A stretch of 64,000 bases of DNA from the NCBI GenBank assembly GCA_032164245.1, contig JAVMKO010000005.1, positions 45,462,193 through 45,526,192 on the forward strand, given 5' to 3'. This document shows positions 1 to 10,693 of the stretch, one piece after another (within the stretch, counting starts at the first letter, position 1; the number at the start of each line of letters is the position of its first letter). Under the pieces are notes generated by a model. It saw only the letters and a list, made by a program, of their open reading frames with translations, was not told the origin of the DNA and did no database searches. A program made the position numbers and the translations under genes. This DNA is from Sternotherus odoratus. Taxonomy: Eukaryota > Chordata > Testudines > Kinosternidae.

Positions 1-160
1 ACTGTGTCCTGTTCTGGTGTCCACAGTTTAAGATGGATTTTGATAAATTGGAGAGGGTACAGAGAGCAAGAATGATTATAGGATTGGAAAACATGCCTTC
101 TAGTGAGAGACTTCACAAAAGTCCCTTCAGGTTTTATAATCTATGAATTTCTTGTGCAGG
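1..160 (+). mobile_element. CR1-superfamily LINE fragment (RT C-terminal part)
   Basis: The sequence resembles the conserved stretch of CR1-type LINEs coding for a tract like DKLERVQRA near the end of the reverse transcriptase. It is short and decayed. The rest of the first 730 bases shows nothing else I can name. Confidence 0.6.
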
Positions 161-734
161 GATGTGAGCACTATATGCTGCATATGCAGGACAATGGGCA
201 CAGCCAGTGGGGCTGTTAAGGGATCATACCAGGAACAAGAGGCTTCAAGATTAGTTTAAATGTTTTTTTATTTGAGTTCCATTTCAGATGATCTGGCACA
301 CTCCCTGTGTAATTTTTCAGAGCTGCTAAAAGCCCCAGGGCTCACTAGAGAGTCTCGAGGTCACAGCATAAAGTTGTTATGAAGGATCACACAATTCACT
401 CACTTGGTTGTCTTCAAAAAATGCTCTCAGTGTTATGTTACGTGGAGAGAAAAGCTCAGTCTAGCTGCCTTCCAGGCCCATAAGCCAGCACTCTTCCCAA
501 AAGCAGCTCTCAAAGGTGTCCTTCTGCATAACACTGTTTCTAGAGCATCTAATGAAAAGGACGTTGTAAAGTAGGTTTGATATTCTAGTAGGGCACGTTG
601 GTGGGGAGTGTGTATTGGGGATCTGCGGAGCAGATTAATACACTGCTACTTTACAATGATTCTACTGATTTCCTGTAAAGTTTCACTTTGCTATTGAAAG
701 TTCTTACCCCCTGTGAAGTACTTCATTGTGTGTG

Positions 735-905
735 CAATGGCTATTAGGCAGGATGGACAGGGATGGTCCCAAGCCTCTGTTTGCCAGAAGCTGGGAATGA
801 GTGGCAGGGGATGGATCACTTGGCCAGTTGGAAAACAGGATACTGGGCTAGATGGACCTTTGGTCTGACCCAGTATGGCCGTTCTTTTGTTTTTATGTGC
901 TTCAG
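735..905 (+). mobile_element. CR1 LINE 3' end
   Basis: This has the typical CR1 3' end: a run like GGCAGGATGG, then CTGGGCTAGATGGACCTTTG, GTCTGACCCAGTATGGCCG and a TTCTTTTG tail. The 3' tail points right, so the element is on the + strand and is 5' truncated, as is usual for CR1. A 63-codon open frame over it is not a gene. Confidence 0.85.
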
Positions 906-1850
906 TGATTCACCTGAACTTTCCGTAGACAGTGCAGCACTAGCCATCCTTTAGGTTAATCAACCGTCCTATGCCTACAATCCTGACCCTGGAAACAAGA
1001 GCATTTTTTAATGATGCTCCAAGAATCTCTCTTACTCTCTGCCATTCCCTGTGTGTGCTGACACTTAAAAATGGGCTGAAGAAGCACTTTTGCCTAGGTA
1101 ATGGCAGTTAGGCATGTGCCCTTGTGGTAGACCCATCTTTCCCATGAGTAATTCTTCCAGGGCAGGGAGCCCTGTATCTTAGTGTAAACAGGTTTGAGCA
1201 TCTCACTGTGTAGTGTATGGTGCAGTGAAAAGTGTTTGTTGATTTCAGAAGTAAAGAAGATGGGTGTTCATTGAAGAGAATGCAGCAAAGTGAAGAGCAC
1301 TGCAGACAGGTGAGTGCCAGGACAGTGCGTGTGCCGAAGGGAGACACGAGTCCATGCACTGCCAGGGGATTGTGCTAGGAAGGGGAGTGAAAGGCAGAGG
1401 AGTGTGTCTCTCTGGAGAGGTCAGGGTCCCACAAGATGAATGGGATATTTTTGTCAGTGCAGGGCTGGGGAATGGGGTAAGGCCAGTTTGTGTGTCTGCA
1501 GAGAGAATGAGAGGCCCTTTGGGGGAAAACAAGGTCTGTACTTGGTCTGTAACCACTTTCTTCCAAGGAGTTCAACAGTGCCTAGCAGAACGGGGTCCTG
1601 GCCCTTGACTGGGGCTGCTAGTCACTGCCGTAACACAAATTTGTAATACAAGTGATCAGGTGGGTGGAGAAAGGCAGCTGCTTGTGGGGTTTGTATGTCA
1701 GTGAGAGGGGCTGGGCAGGAGTTTGTGGGGGCTGTCTCTCAGTGAGAGAGTTTGGGAGGTGGAAAGGGGGAAATATGGATCCTCCCTATGTCTGATCAAG
1801 CTGGTGGGTAGGGTATGTATTATCCCTATGTCATTGGTCCTTCTTTGCAG
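906..1850. other. Intron sequence, nothing recognised
   Basis: I see no exon with FANCD2 similarity and no clear repeat here. The preceding FANCD2 exon must lie upstream of the window. Confidence 0.6.
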
Positions 1851-1976
1851 CTCTCCATCTTGCTTGATTTGGTGTGCTACTGCTGTGAGCAAAGTCCTGA
1901 GGCCTTGGCTCTGTATTATGATGAACTTGCCAACTTGATCAAGAAACAGAAAGGGAATTTGGATTCGCAAATCCTG
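1851..1976 (+). CDS. FANCD2: FANCD2 exon 1 of window
   Basis: This exon is 126 nt (42 codons), phase 0 at both ends. The acceptor is TTCTTTGCAG and the donor GTATGT. It encodes a helical-repeat segment with the core EQSP then ALYYDELANLI, which matches the EQSP..ALYYDEFANLI stretch of human FANCD2. The tail KKQKGNLDSQIL is less conserved. It is the most upstream exon visible. Confidence 0.93.
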
Positions 1977-2836
1977 GTATGTTACAGAGTGGTCTATATT
2001 CAGTCAGTTATACTAACCCCTTGGTGATGTGCAGGTTAACCAGGCATTATGGGACAGCATCGGTGTAAGAAACACACTCCTGTCTGAAAATGTTAATCCT
2101 GTTATTGCTACAGGTGACACCTAGGATTCCTATAACTGACTGAGATTAGAAGGAAAATCCAGTCTTTCAGCTTGTTTACTTTTTTATTTACATACCTGGA
2201 GTGGTGTTTGTGTACGCCTTTCACGCAGCCAAAGTGGAGAGAGAAACCTTTTTTAAAATAGCAAATTGGTTGTAAATGTACCAGACATAGCAGGGGGGAT
2301 CAAGGGCAGGGGTAGAACCTGAAACTACTTTAAACTTCTTCTTTTTTTTTTTTTAATTTGGCATTCCTTTAAACATTCAGAGCTCTCGAATGTCCCAGGA
2401 TTTGGAGGAGACACCATGGGGCTGCTTGGTGGGGGAGCAAGCTGGGACTTCTGCCTGCAGAAAGTCTTGGTTGACCCTGCCTTTCCCCCTGCTTTCCCTT
2501 CTACTGTGCCTACTGTGGAAGGTAGCAGGTCATATTGGGGGTTGGGAGGGTGGCTGGGGGGAATATGAGACTATGGGGGAGCTATTGAAGGGGTGCTGTC
2601 AGGGCACAGGAAGTAGCACTGGTATTGGAAGGAGGGTGGAAGCAAGTACCAAGACCACAGCAACCTTCGTTCATTAGCCAATGCAGAAAGTCCAGAGTAT
2701 TCAGTGCCATTGGCTGAGAGCTGCAGAGATGACCTTGCGTTGTGCTTTGAAGCCTCTCTGGCTGTGTCTTCATTAGGAAAAAGCGTGCTCTTGAGTCCGC
2801 TAATGTTAGGTAAAATCATAGCCCAGATAAGATGGT
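1977..2836. other. Intron, no recognised element
   Basis: The intron holds a short T-rich tract near 2337-2355 and a G-rich stretch near 2540-2640. I could not assign any repeat family or gene. Confidence 0.5.
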
Positions 2837-3803
2837 TGTTCTTCGAGTGCTCTCCCTGTGGGTGCTCAACGTTAGGGTTTATGTGCCCCTGCGCTCATAG
2901 TCAGAGACTTTTAGTAGCCGTGCCCAGTTGGGTCACACAGGTGTGGTTCATGCTTCACACTGCTGCAGGCAGTTAAACTGATGCTGTGTGACCAACCTTC
3001 ACTCAGTTCCTCCTCTACCACTCTTGGCTACGAGTTGGAGCAATCAGCGGCGCCTCGTTACTTTGTATTTAATTAGTTATAGTTAGTTATTTAGTTTCCT
3101 TATTAGCAGCTACTTAGCTTGTTTCCCTTTCCTTTTCTCCTTGGTTTAAAAAAAAATTAACAAAAAAAACTTAAACGAAACACCTCACAACCAGGATCTT
3201 CAGAAAAACAGCCATTTTGAGGGTGAGAGTCCCCTTCCACCTTCGAATGGGAATGTCCACTTTTCCGACTCTCAGCGCGTTGCCTCCAGGCTCGGAGTGC
3301 CTGTCTCTGACAGTTGCAGACATCTGTAGAATGGCACCTTGGTCTTCTCTTCATACCTCTTCTAATCATTATGCCATGGTGCAAAATCACATGCTGCTGT
3401 AGGCAATGTAGTTCTCTTCTGTATTGGGCTCTGCTCCAAATCTCATGCCTCCTTAGGGAAGTACTGGTCAGGAGTCACCTGAAGTGGAGCACCCACAGGA
3501 AAAGTACTCAAAGAAGGAGAGGTTATTCACCTTGTGTCCTTCTATGGGCTCCTCTAGCCACCCTCCTTCCCCTCTGCTTTGGAGACTTCCTTGTGGGTGA
3601 AGAAGGAACTGAGGGAAGTTTGCCCACACAACTCCATATAATCTTGGTGGAGAGCACAAGGATGTGTAGGGTGCATGGGTGGAATGGGCACCATTACCAA
3701 AAATCTCTGATCCGAGGCATAGGATGCAGGTGCAGCTGAAGTGAAACACCCACGGGGGGACACACCTTGAAGAACTCCAGTTACTGCTCAAAGTGGGTAA
3801 CTG
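2837..3803 (+). mobile_element. Internally deleted, non-autonomous DIRS element
   Basis: The left end (TTCTTCGAGTGCTC..TGTGGGTGCTC) and right end (CACCTTGAAGAACTCC) are of the kind seen in the two full DIRS copies. Between them a short coding remnant at about 3300-3400 reads ADICRMAPWSSLH then a HYAMVQ-like tract, which is the C-terminus of a DIRS tyrosine recombinase including the nucleophile tyrosine region. At about 3474-3560 an internal complementary region holds reverse complements of both ends. Gag, RT and RNase H are absent. It is a different subfamily from copies A and B. It sits wholly inside a FANCD2 intron, ending about 70 nt before the next exon. Confidence 0.75.
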
Positions 3804-3874
3804 CTCCTTTCTGTACTCTCGGCACAGCTTCTTTTGCTAGCCCCTGTGCTAAACTGTGGTTCTCTTTCTTCCAG

Positions 3875-3948
3875 GAACAGATTGGGAAGAGTGTGGTGGA
3901 GGACTTTTCCAATGACTTTGTGGTGGATCTCACACCTGCAGTTGATGG
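3875..3948 (+). CDS. FANCD2: FANCD2 exon 2 of window
   Basis: This exon is 74 nt, entered in phase 0 and leaving two bases (GG) for the next exon. The acceptor is CTTTCTTCCAG and the donor GTGAGA. It encodes EQIGKSVVEDFSNDFVVDL and a few more residues, matching the human stretch with DFQDAFVVD. The spacing and phase agree with exon 3, which follows a 98 nt intron. Confidence 0.93.
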
Positions 3949-4046
3949 GTGAGAAGTGCTAAGTGTTCATGCTAATAGTATTTATTGCCAGTAGTTGAAT
4001 TTGCTAACAAGATGCTGACCATGACTGACAACTGGTTTCTCTGCAG

Positions 4047-4193
4047 TGTTCACCTGTTCCCAGTGAAGTCCTTGTATAACCTGGATGAAGATGAGAGTCG
4101 GGGAACAATTGTTATTAACCTATTGCCATTGTTGTCACAGAACTGGCTTGTTAAGAGTGTTGATGAAATGGCAGCTAGGAATCAGGGTAAAAA
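4047..4193 (+). CDS. FANCD2: FANCD2 exon 3 of window
   Basis: This exon is 147 nt, starting with one base that completes a Gly codon and leaving two bases (AA). The acceptor is TTTCTCTGCAG and the donor GTAAGT. Key residues are FPVKSLYNLDE and IVINLLPLL, matching human FPVKALYGLEE and IAINLLPLL. The second half (NWLVKSVDEMAARNQGKK) is poorly conserved, as in other vertebrates. Confidence 0.94.
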
Positions 4194-4595
4194 GTAAGTG
4201 ATGCCTTCCTTTTAAAATCACTTCACTGTCCAATACATTGCAGTGATGTTCTTTCCTCTTAGGGCCATGCATCATAAATTCTGGTCACAGCTCTGCCTCC
4301 CTAAATGCCTATCAAATAACTAGATAGAAAAGTTAGGCAGGAGCCTATTCAAGTACATCTTCTTTTCTACCTGTGGAACTTTACCCTAATCATTTGAGAT
4401 CAAGGACTTTATTCTTTAGGAACGAAGCTGAGGAACAAAAGTTAACCATGGTGCTTTTCTGCCCTGTGGACTGGCAGGGGCAGAATATTACAAATGGGCA
4501 AAGTGGCTTCAGGGGGTCAGGAAATGTTTTTCTTTCTTGAGGTTCCCCTGCTGGGTAGTAGAATGCAGAAAACAGACTATCTCTTCTTTTCCCAG
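4194..4595. other. Intron, nothing recognised
   Basis: A 402 nt intron of ordinary composition. I see no repeat. Confidence 0.6.
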
Positions 4596-4696
4596 GATAG
4601 TGTCTCCAGAGTGTCTGTCTCCCTCTTTCCGATTGCTGAGGCTTTACACGACAGAGCAACACAATGGGAGCATGGAGGAGATCGATGCCTTGCTAG
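4596..4696 (+). CDS. FANCD2: FANCD2 exon 4 of window
   Basis: This exon is 101 nt, entered with two bases carried over and leaving one (G). The acceptor is TTTTCCCAG and the donor GTATAG. It encodes [16 protein letters not shown] then [14 protein letters not shown], very close to human SPLCLAPYFRLLRL and RQHNGNLEEIDGLL. This is a well conserved helical repeat. Confidence 0.95.
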
Positions 4697-5076
4697 GTAT
4701 AGGGACTAGCCATTGAGCTCGATCTATCTGAGCCAGTCTCTCTTTCCTAATTCTGCCAACAATCTCTGCAGTTATGGCAGGGCCCCCCCAGGACTGCTGC
4801 AGGAGAGATTGAGGTGCTGGGTTACCTCTCTTTCCCCCCCCGGACATGGTGGGCTGCTCTCTGACCTGAGGGAGGTGGCTGGCTGGGCTCGGTTTCCTCT
4901 GGTGGGAGGTTGAGTTCAACAGTGTGCGATGTGGTGGTTGGTACAGTGCATGCAATGGGAATAAAGTATTCTCCACACAAAGGGAAGCTGGGTGAGTGAG
5001 AGTGCTAGAGCTGGATGTCCTGCTAACTGAGCCCGGCAAGCAGAGTTCAAACAGCCTTCTTCCTGCTCTGTTATAG
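4697..5076. other. Intron, nothing recognised
   Basis: A 380 nt intron with C-rich tracts near 4783 and 4836. No repeat assigned. Confidence 0.6.
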
Positions 5077-5192
5077 GCTGTCCCCTATACCTGACTGACT
5101 TAGAGATCGAAGGGAAGCTGGACTCCTTAACCAAGCAGGAAAGGGAATTCCTGTGTTCGCTCTTGTTCCATGCACTCAATTGGTTCCGTGAG
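5077..5192 (+). CDS. FANCD2: FANCD2 exon 5 of window
   Basis: This exon is 116 nt, completing a Gly codon at the start and ending in phase 0 after GAG. The acceptor is CTCTGTTATAG and the donor GTGAGT. It encodes CPLYLTDLE, then EREFLCSLLFHALNWFRE, matching human CPIFLTDLE and ERSFMCSLIFLTLNWFRE. The LNWFRE end is one of the most conserved tracts of the protein. Confidence 0.96.
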
Positions 5193-5900
5193 GTGAGTGG
5201 AGCTGCAGAAGGAGACTAGGCTGCTCACTTCATACATGTGCTACAGTAATTTGTATTGTAGTCGCCTTCTAACAGGCTTGTAACATGCCACCTGTGCAGG
5301 GAGGGAGTTGGCAGGCCCAGGCCCCCCCTGGAACTGTCCTTCTCCTCCAATGCAGGGTGGGGGCAGTTGGGTTGGCACAGATCCCTGAATCTCCTCTGTT
5401 CACCCCCTAGGGCAGAAGGGAGTTGGTGGGCACAGACCCCATGTCCCTATGCACGCTCTTTCAGATTTCAGGGATTCTATAGTGAAGACCAGCTGTAAGT
5501 GGCTTCACAGGGAGTGCTGGTTACAATTAATGTCCCCTCCTGGTAGATGGCTTCCTGGTTGTCACTTGTCCTAGTCCTTTGGGATAGACAAACACATCAT
5601 GCGTTAATTCCTCTCAATTAATATGTCCACCAGTCCCTCTTTGTCTAAAAGGCTGTCCAATAGTTGCTTCTGTGTTGCTCTTATGATAGTGACATGGGAC
5701 ATCGCTGCTCTGATCATTTTTTTCTGATGGAATTCTGAAGAGATGGGTTTTTCTGTGTAGCCTGGATTCAGAGATACAAACTGTCTGTGTGAATGGTGTC
5801 ACCTAGATGTTCCGAACTAGTAGATGTTACTCAGGCAGGAGAAATTTAATTACTGAATAATGCCCTTTTTGTTGCTAATGAGTATGATTTGTATCTATAG
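5193..5900. other. Intron, nothing clearly recognised
   Basis: About 5285-5450 holds two similar G/C-rich stretches, each with GGGAGTTGG and a GGCACAGA-like tract, possibly an old duplicated repeat. The rest shows nothing. Confidence 0.4.
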
Positions 5901-6009
5901 GTCGTGAATGCCTTTTGTCAGCAACAGGACCCTGAGATAAAAGGGAAAGTTTTGACTCGATTACAGAACATCACTGAGCTACAGAACATGCTCGGAAAGT
6001 GCTTAGCAG
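5901..6009 (+). CDS. FANCD2: FANCD2 exon 6 of window
   Basis: This exon is 109 nt, phase 0 at entry, leaving one base (G). The acceptor is GTATCTATAG and the donor GTGAGC. It encodes [20 protein letters not shown] then [16 protein letters not shown]. The human counterpart starts IVNAFCQ and contains [16 protein letters not shown], so identity is high. Confidence 0.96.
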
Positions 6010-6364
6010 GTGAGCTGTGCAGAATGCAGGATCCAGAGTCCAAGTGAGAATTTGCTCCTGGGAAGGGACCACTCTGCATGGCTGTGTGGCTTGTGTAGTT
6101 ATTCTCAGAATTATGTTTTCACTTGAACTTCTTCTGCACTATTCTCAACAGCCATCCAGCAAATGTTGACAGTCTGGTAGAGGGTAAAAGACACTTCAGT
6201 AAGCCACTTAATAGCCGTATCATGAAGAGACAATGTCTCACCAGAGTAGGCCAGGTTGTAACAAATTGTGCATTATAAGTAAAACACTACCAAATTCACA
6301 GTCCATTTTGGTCAAATTCACAGTCATAGGATTTTAAAAATTGTAAATATCCTGATTTCAGCTA

Positions 6365-6993
6365 CAGTGGAGCCCCGGTATTACGCGCCCCGCAATAATG
6401 CGAGTTTGGATATAGTGCGATTATACTGTGGCTCCCAAGTCCTTGTTCTCTGACCCCGGCAGGCATGGGGGCCACGGCTTTTCTCCCCTGCTGCTGCAGC
6501 CTCCCCTGCCAGGGTCATAGAACTCAGGACTGCAGCTGGGGACTGCGACTTCACTCCCTGCTGTCCAGCAGGGGAGAGGAGCTGTGGCCCCCACCTGCCT
6601 GGGACAGAGAACTCCGAGACTGCAGCCCGGGAGCTCCCTGTGGAAGCCGTGGCTCCACACCTGCCAAGACAGGGGACTCTGGGGCTGCTGGTCCCGGCAG
6701 GCGCCGAGCCGCGGCTTCCCTGGAAGCCCCAGCGCCTGCTGGGACAGGGGACTCCAGGGCTGCCGGAGTCTCCCTGTCCCGGCAGGCGGGTGGGAAGCGG
6801 CTTTCACAGAGAACTCCCAGGCTGCAGTCTGCAATCCGGGAGTTCTTTGTCCCCGGCAGGTGCGGGGCTGCAGCTTCTCTCCCCTGCTGGGCAACGGGGA
6901 GAGAAGCCTCAGCCCCCCGCCTGCCGGGAATGGAACTCCACTATAACACGACCCTGCATTTAGCATTGGTCGCGTTATAGCGGGGCTCCACTG
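6365..6993. mobile_element. TA-flanked inverted-repeat transposon (pogo/Tigger-like MITE)
   Basis: The ends are CAGTGGAGCCCCGGTATTAC and the reverse complement of GTTATAGCGGGGCTCCACTG, flanked by TA on both sides, as for Tc1/mariner-pogo elements. The GC-rich core contains a degenerate repeated unit like GGGACAGGGGACTC..GGGCTGC. Long open frames on both strands here (for example 6465-6980 and 6421-6966) are by-products of this composition, not genes. It is nested in the hAT element 6280-7905. Confidence 0.85.
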
Positions 6994-7105
6994 TATTTAA
7001 ATCAGAAATTTCACAGTGTTGTAATTGTAGGGGTCCCGACCCAAAAAAGACTTGTGGGGGAGGGTGTGTCACAAGGTTATTGTAGTGGGAGATGTGGCAC
7101 TGCTA

Positions 7106-7242
7106 CCCTGTTTCCCCGAAAGTAAGACATCCCCCGAAAATAAGACGTACTTCCAGTTTTGCCTCTCGCTGTAATATAATGTAATGTAATTTTGGGAGCA
7201 AAAATTAATATAAGACACTGTCTTATTTTCGGGGAAACACGG
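7106..7242. mobile_element. 137 bp TA-flanked MITE, copy 1
   Basis: The ends CCCTGTTTCCCCGAAAGTAA and the reverse complement of TTATTTTCGGGGAAACACGG form about 24 bp inverted repeats, with TA on each side (7104-7105 and 7243-7244). It is the same as the element at 34036-34172 except for one base I can see. It has no coding capacity and is nested in the hAT element 6280-7905. Confidence 0.88.
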
Positions 7243-7913
7243 TACTCTTACTTCTGCACTGCTGCTGGTGGCGGTGCTCACTTTAGAGTTTGGCAGCTGG
7301 AAAGTGGCGTCTGCACACTGGGAGCCCAGCTCCGAAAGCAGAGCTGCTGCCACCAGCAGTGCAGAAGTAAGGATGACATAGTATGTTATTGCCACCCTTA
7401 CTTCTAGGCTGCTGCATGCAGAGTTGGGTCCTCCGTCAGCAGCCACCACTCTGGATGTCCAGTTCTGCGTGCAGCAGCCTAGAAGTAAGGGTGGCAATAC
7501 CATACCATGTCATCCTTACTTCTCTGCTGCTGGAGGCGGCTCTGGCTTTGAGAGTTGGTATGATATAGTATTGCTACCCTTACTACTTTGCTGCTGCTAG
7601 CAGGGCACTGTCTTCAGAGCTGGGTGCCAGGCCAATAGCCGCTGCTTTCCAGCCACTCAGCTCTGAAGGCTGCACAGAAGTAAGGGTGGCAATACCATGA
7701 CCCCCACCCCCCTAAAATAACCTTGTGACACCCCCCCTGCATCTCCCTTTTGGATTGGTACCCTCAATTTGAGAAATGCTAGTCTCCCCTGTGAAATCTG
7801 TATAGTAGAGAGTAAAAGCACACGAAAGACCAGATTTCACAGGGGGAGACCACATTTCATGGTTCATGATATGTTTTTAATGGCCGTGAATTTGGTAGGG
7901 CCCTAATTATAGG

Positions 7914-8344
7914 CCCCATTTTTAAAATCTTTGGACCAACTGCAGTCTGGGAGTAGTAAGCAAGCCCTAGCCCTTTAAACTGCTTCAACAACATAAAGAG
8001 GGCAGCAATGGCCCCAGGGGAATACCCTGAAGTAAGAGTGTTTGTTCCCTGGCTGGAATGGCTCTGTGGAGGTAAGGCCAGAGAGCACTGTGTCCTGGTC
8101 ATTCTTGTTTTGCACATGGCACAAAGATAGCCATTTTTGCCAGAACATAAGTTAGAGCAGCCTTGATGGTGCGCTACCTTCCAGACACTATGTGGGGGAT
8201 CAAAGATAACTTAAGGCACTAAGCACAGGAGTAGAGGAGGTAGTGACCAGGATCAGTGGGGGCATCTCCCATGGAAGTCTAGCTTATATTTTATAGTTTG
8301 TGTGAAGAACTGAACTCACTGACTTACTGTCCTTGCTCTTTCAG
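7914..8344. other. Intron, nothing recognised
   Basis: No repeat or coding similarity noted up to the next acceptor. Confidence 0.5.
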
Positions 8345-8446
8345 CAAGTCCTGGCTATGTACCTCCCCCAGCTATCTTTGACTGTGAAGCCCTGGAAGCA
8401 GCACCACCTGTCAATGCTGTTGGTCTAGTTAAAAAGAAGAAAACAG
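8345..8446 (+). CDS. FANCD2: FANCD2 exon 7 of window
   Basis: This exon is 102 nt, entered after one carried base and leaving one (G). The acceptor is TTGCTCTTTCAG and the donor GTAGAG. It encodes SPGYVPPPAIFDCE and ends with a basic KKKK run, matching human TPDYVPPLGNFDVE and the following basic stretch. It starts the poorly conserved linker between helical repeats. The next intron is 8.6 kb. Confidence 0.92.
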
Positions 8447-8549
8447 GTAGAGAAAATTCCCCTAAAATACTTATGCAAACAGTTTGCAGTCAAGGATTCA
8501 GCAGAATTGCACAGCTGTAGCCACATCAACTTTAGAAACAGGGATCAGG

Positions 8550-8715
8550 CTCAGAGTCTGTACTGGGACCATTATCTGGTCTCTGACAGTGGTCGGTACC
8601 AGTTGCTTCAGAGGAAGGTGTAGGAAATGCAGCAATAGGTTGTTATGGGATAATCTGCCACCAGGGAAAGTTTCCTCTTAATTCCCAGTAATTAGAGGTC
8701 TGTTTAAACCCTGAG
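8550..8715 (-). mobile_element. CR1 LINE 3' end, minus strand
   Basis: The stretch TCTCTGACAGTGGTCGGTAC, the GCTTCAGAGGAAGGTGTAGG that follows, and GGGATAATCTGCC are the reverse complement of a common reptile CR1 3' region. It is truncated. Confidence 0.7.
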
Positions 8716-8753
8716 GTTTATATCTTTCCAAAACTTATTATATAATATTTACT

Positions 8754-9290
8754 GGGGCTGTAGATTAATTGCAGTTAAGTCACGCGATTAACTTCAAATA
8801 TTAATTGTGATTAAAAATGTAATTGCAATTCATCACAGTTTTAATCTCACTGTTAAATAACAGAATACCAATTGAAATGTATTAACTATTTTTGGATGTT
8901 TTTCTACATTTTCAAATATATTGATTTCAATTACAATATAGAATACAAAGTGTACAGTGCTCACTTCATGTTATTTTTATTACATATATTTGGACTGTAA
9001 AAATGATAAAAGAAATAGTATTTTTCAATTCACCTCATACAAGTACCATAATACAATTTCTTTATCGTGAAAGTGCAACTTACAAATTTAGATTTTTGTT
9101 GTTACATAACTGCACTCGAAAACAAAACAATGTAAAACTTTAGAGCCTATAAGTCCACTTCTCAGTCCTACTTCTTATTCAGCCAATCACAAAGAAAAAC
9201 AAGTTTGTTTACATTTACGGGAGCTAATGCTGCTGGCTTCTTATTTACAATGTCACCAGAAAGTGAGAAATAATCTATTTTATTTTTTCA
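8754..9290 (-). mobile_element. hAT transposon 3' part (minus strand), decayed
   Basis: Starts at GGGGCTGTAGATTAATTGCA with AT-rich GATTAA repeats. The segment near 9177-9287 is the reverse complement of the end of the hAT transposase gene. The same sequence is found at 58479-58775 plus 61850-62110, where the transposase C-terminus can be read. This copy has no readable frame. From 9290 to 9568 I see nothing definite. Confidence 0.7.
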
Positions 9291-9700
9291 TGGATTTGAT
9301 GGTTTTCTTATGGATTTGGTTGTTGCTATGGGGAGAGATTTAAAGGGGAAACCTATTAATAAACAAACTCTTTCTCAGTGGATTAAGATCTGTATAGGGC
9401 AGGAATGAAGTCAAAAAGGAGATGATGCAGCGGCCTCTTTATATCCTTTGCCATGTGGCTTGTACTTGTGTCTGAAACACAAGCTTCACAGCACATGGCA
9501 TTGAAAAGCCTTAGAGTTCTGTACATAGGCATGCCCCTATATGGCTTGCTGACTCATAAGGTGTAGTCCAAGGGTCGGCAACCTTTCAGAAGTGGTGTGC
9601 TGAGTCTTCATTTATTGACTAATTAATTTAAGATTTTGCGTGCCAGTAATACATTTTAACATTTTTAGAAAGTCTCTTTCTATAAGCCTATAATATGTAG

Positions 9701-10243
9701 TGTGATAGAGTCAGACCTGAAGGGTATAGGAGAGTGCTGGAAGGCAGGTACATCAGTCTCAGGATGTGCAGGTCTCTGTTCCCCCTATAGCCAAACAAAG
9801 GCTACTCCAGGCCAATCAAGACACCTGGGGTCAATTAAGAAGGTTCTAGCAGGCAGCAGGTTAATTAGGAGCACCTGCTGTCAAGTAAGGCCTTAATAAA
9901 AACCCCTGCCTCAGGCAGACAGTGTGGGTGTTTTGGAGCAGAGAGGAGTTTGGAGGCATTGAAGCAGAGAGCAGTTTGGAAGGAGGCCCTGAGGTAAGGG
10001 TGAAGTGGAGAGTAAAGAAGCAGGAACTGTTGTGGGGAAGAAGCCCAGGGAATTGTATTGTACTTGGTGGTTAAAAGGTCAGCCATCTCAACTGATACTA
10101 TTAGGGTCCCTGGGCTGGAGCCCGGAGAAGAGGGCGGGCCCGGGCCCCCTTCCCCCTCCTGCCTTCCGCAATTTGTCACTGAGGCTAGTGAAATCCGCCA
10201 AGAAACGCAGGACCCACAAGTACAGGCTTGGAGCTTTGTCACA
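9701..10243. repeat. Solo LTR 1 in hAT element (543 bp)
   Basis: Starts TGTGATAGAG and ends TTTGTCACA (TG..CA) with a 4 bp target duplication GTAG at 9697-9700 and 10244-10247. There is no internal coding region, so it is a solo LTR left by recombination. The duplication is the same 4 bp as that of the Gmr1-like element at 11441-16746, and the base context (ATGTAG before, GTAGATAA after) is also shared. Confidence 0.85.
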
Positions 10244-10370
10244 GTAGATAAACTATTGTTGTATGTAAAGTAAATAAAGTTTTAAAAATGTTTAAGAAGC
10301 TTCATTTAAACTTAAATTAAAATGCAGAGCCCCTCCTAGACTGGTGGCCAGGATCCGGGAACTGTGAGTG

Positions 10371-10693
10371 TGTAACAGGGTTCCTGCAGGGCCCTCCTGG
10401 CTCCTGCCCCTGTTTGTCCCAGAAAGTCACTCAGGAGACCTGAGTGCAGTGCCCACCTGTGGTTTATTGTACAAGACATGCTCCCACCAGCTTCCCAGTA
10501 CAATATATACAAGTTCCTTCTCTCTTCCCCTCAGCAGGAGAGAAGAGCAGGCTAGTCCTTCCTGCTGCCCCTCAGAGGCTCCTGCTGTGCCAATTAGGGC
10601 CAGGTGGCCTCCCCTGCTCCATTTGACCTTCCCTCAGTGTAGCTGGGGTGACAGAGGGTTTGCTAGCAGTTTTCTTGCTAGCACCCTCTCACA
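10371..10693. repeat. Solo LTR 2 in hAT element (323 bp)
   Basis: Starts TGTAACAGGG and ends CCCTCTCACA (TG..CA). The flanks are GAGTG (10366-10370) and GAGTC (10694-10698), a 5 bp duplication with one mismatch. The hAT sequence continues directly on both sides. The family was not identified. Confidence 0.75.

Larger units (their letters stand above)
6280..7905. mobile_element. hAT-type non-autonomous transposon, with two nested insertions
   Basis: The terminal inverted repeats are TAAAACACTACCAAATTCAC at the left and the reverse complement of GTGAATTTGGTAGGGCCCTA at the right. They are flanked by an 8 bp duplication, ATTATAAG at 6272-6279 and ATTATAGG at 7906-7913 (one mismatch), the size made by hAT transposases. 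Inside, several stretches like TACTTCTGCGCTGCTGC recur in both orientations (about 7245-7700). No transposase is present. Two younger elements are inserted in it (6365-6993 and 7106-7242). Confidence 0.85.

Noticed and set aside
763..954. 63-codon frame
   Set aside because: It is the CR1 3' end, which contains no gene.
6421..6980. Frames of 171-181 codons on both strands
   Set aside because: They lie wholly in the GC-rich core of a TA-flanked MITE and have no family resemblance.
7069..7568. Frames with similar products on both strands
   Set aside because: They come from inverted repeats within the hAT element 6280-7905.
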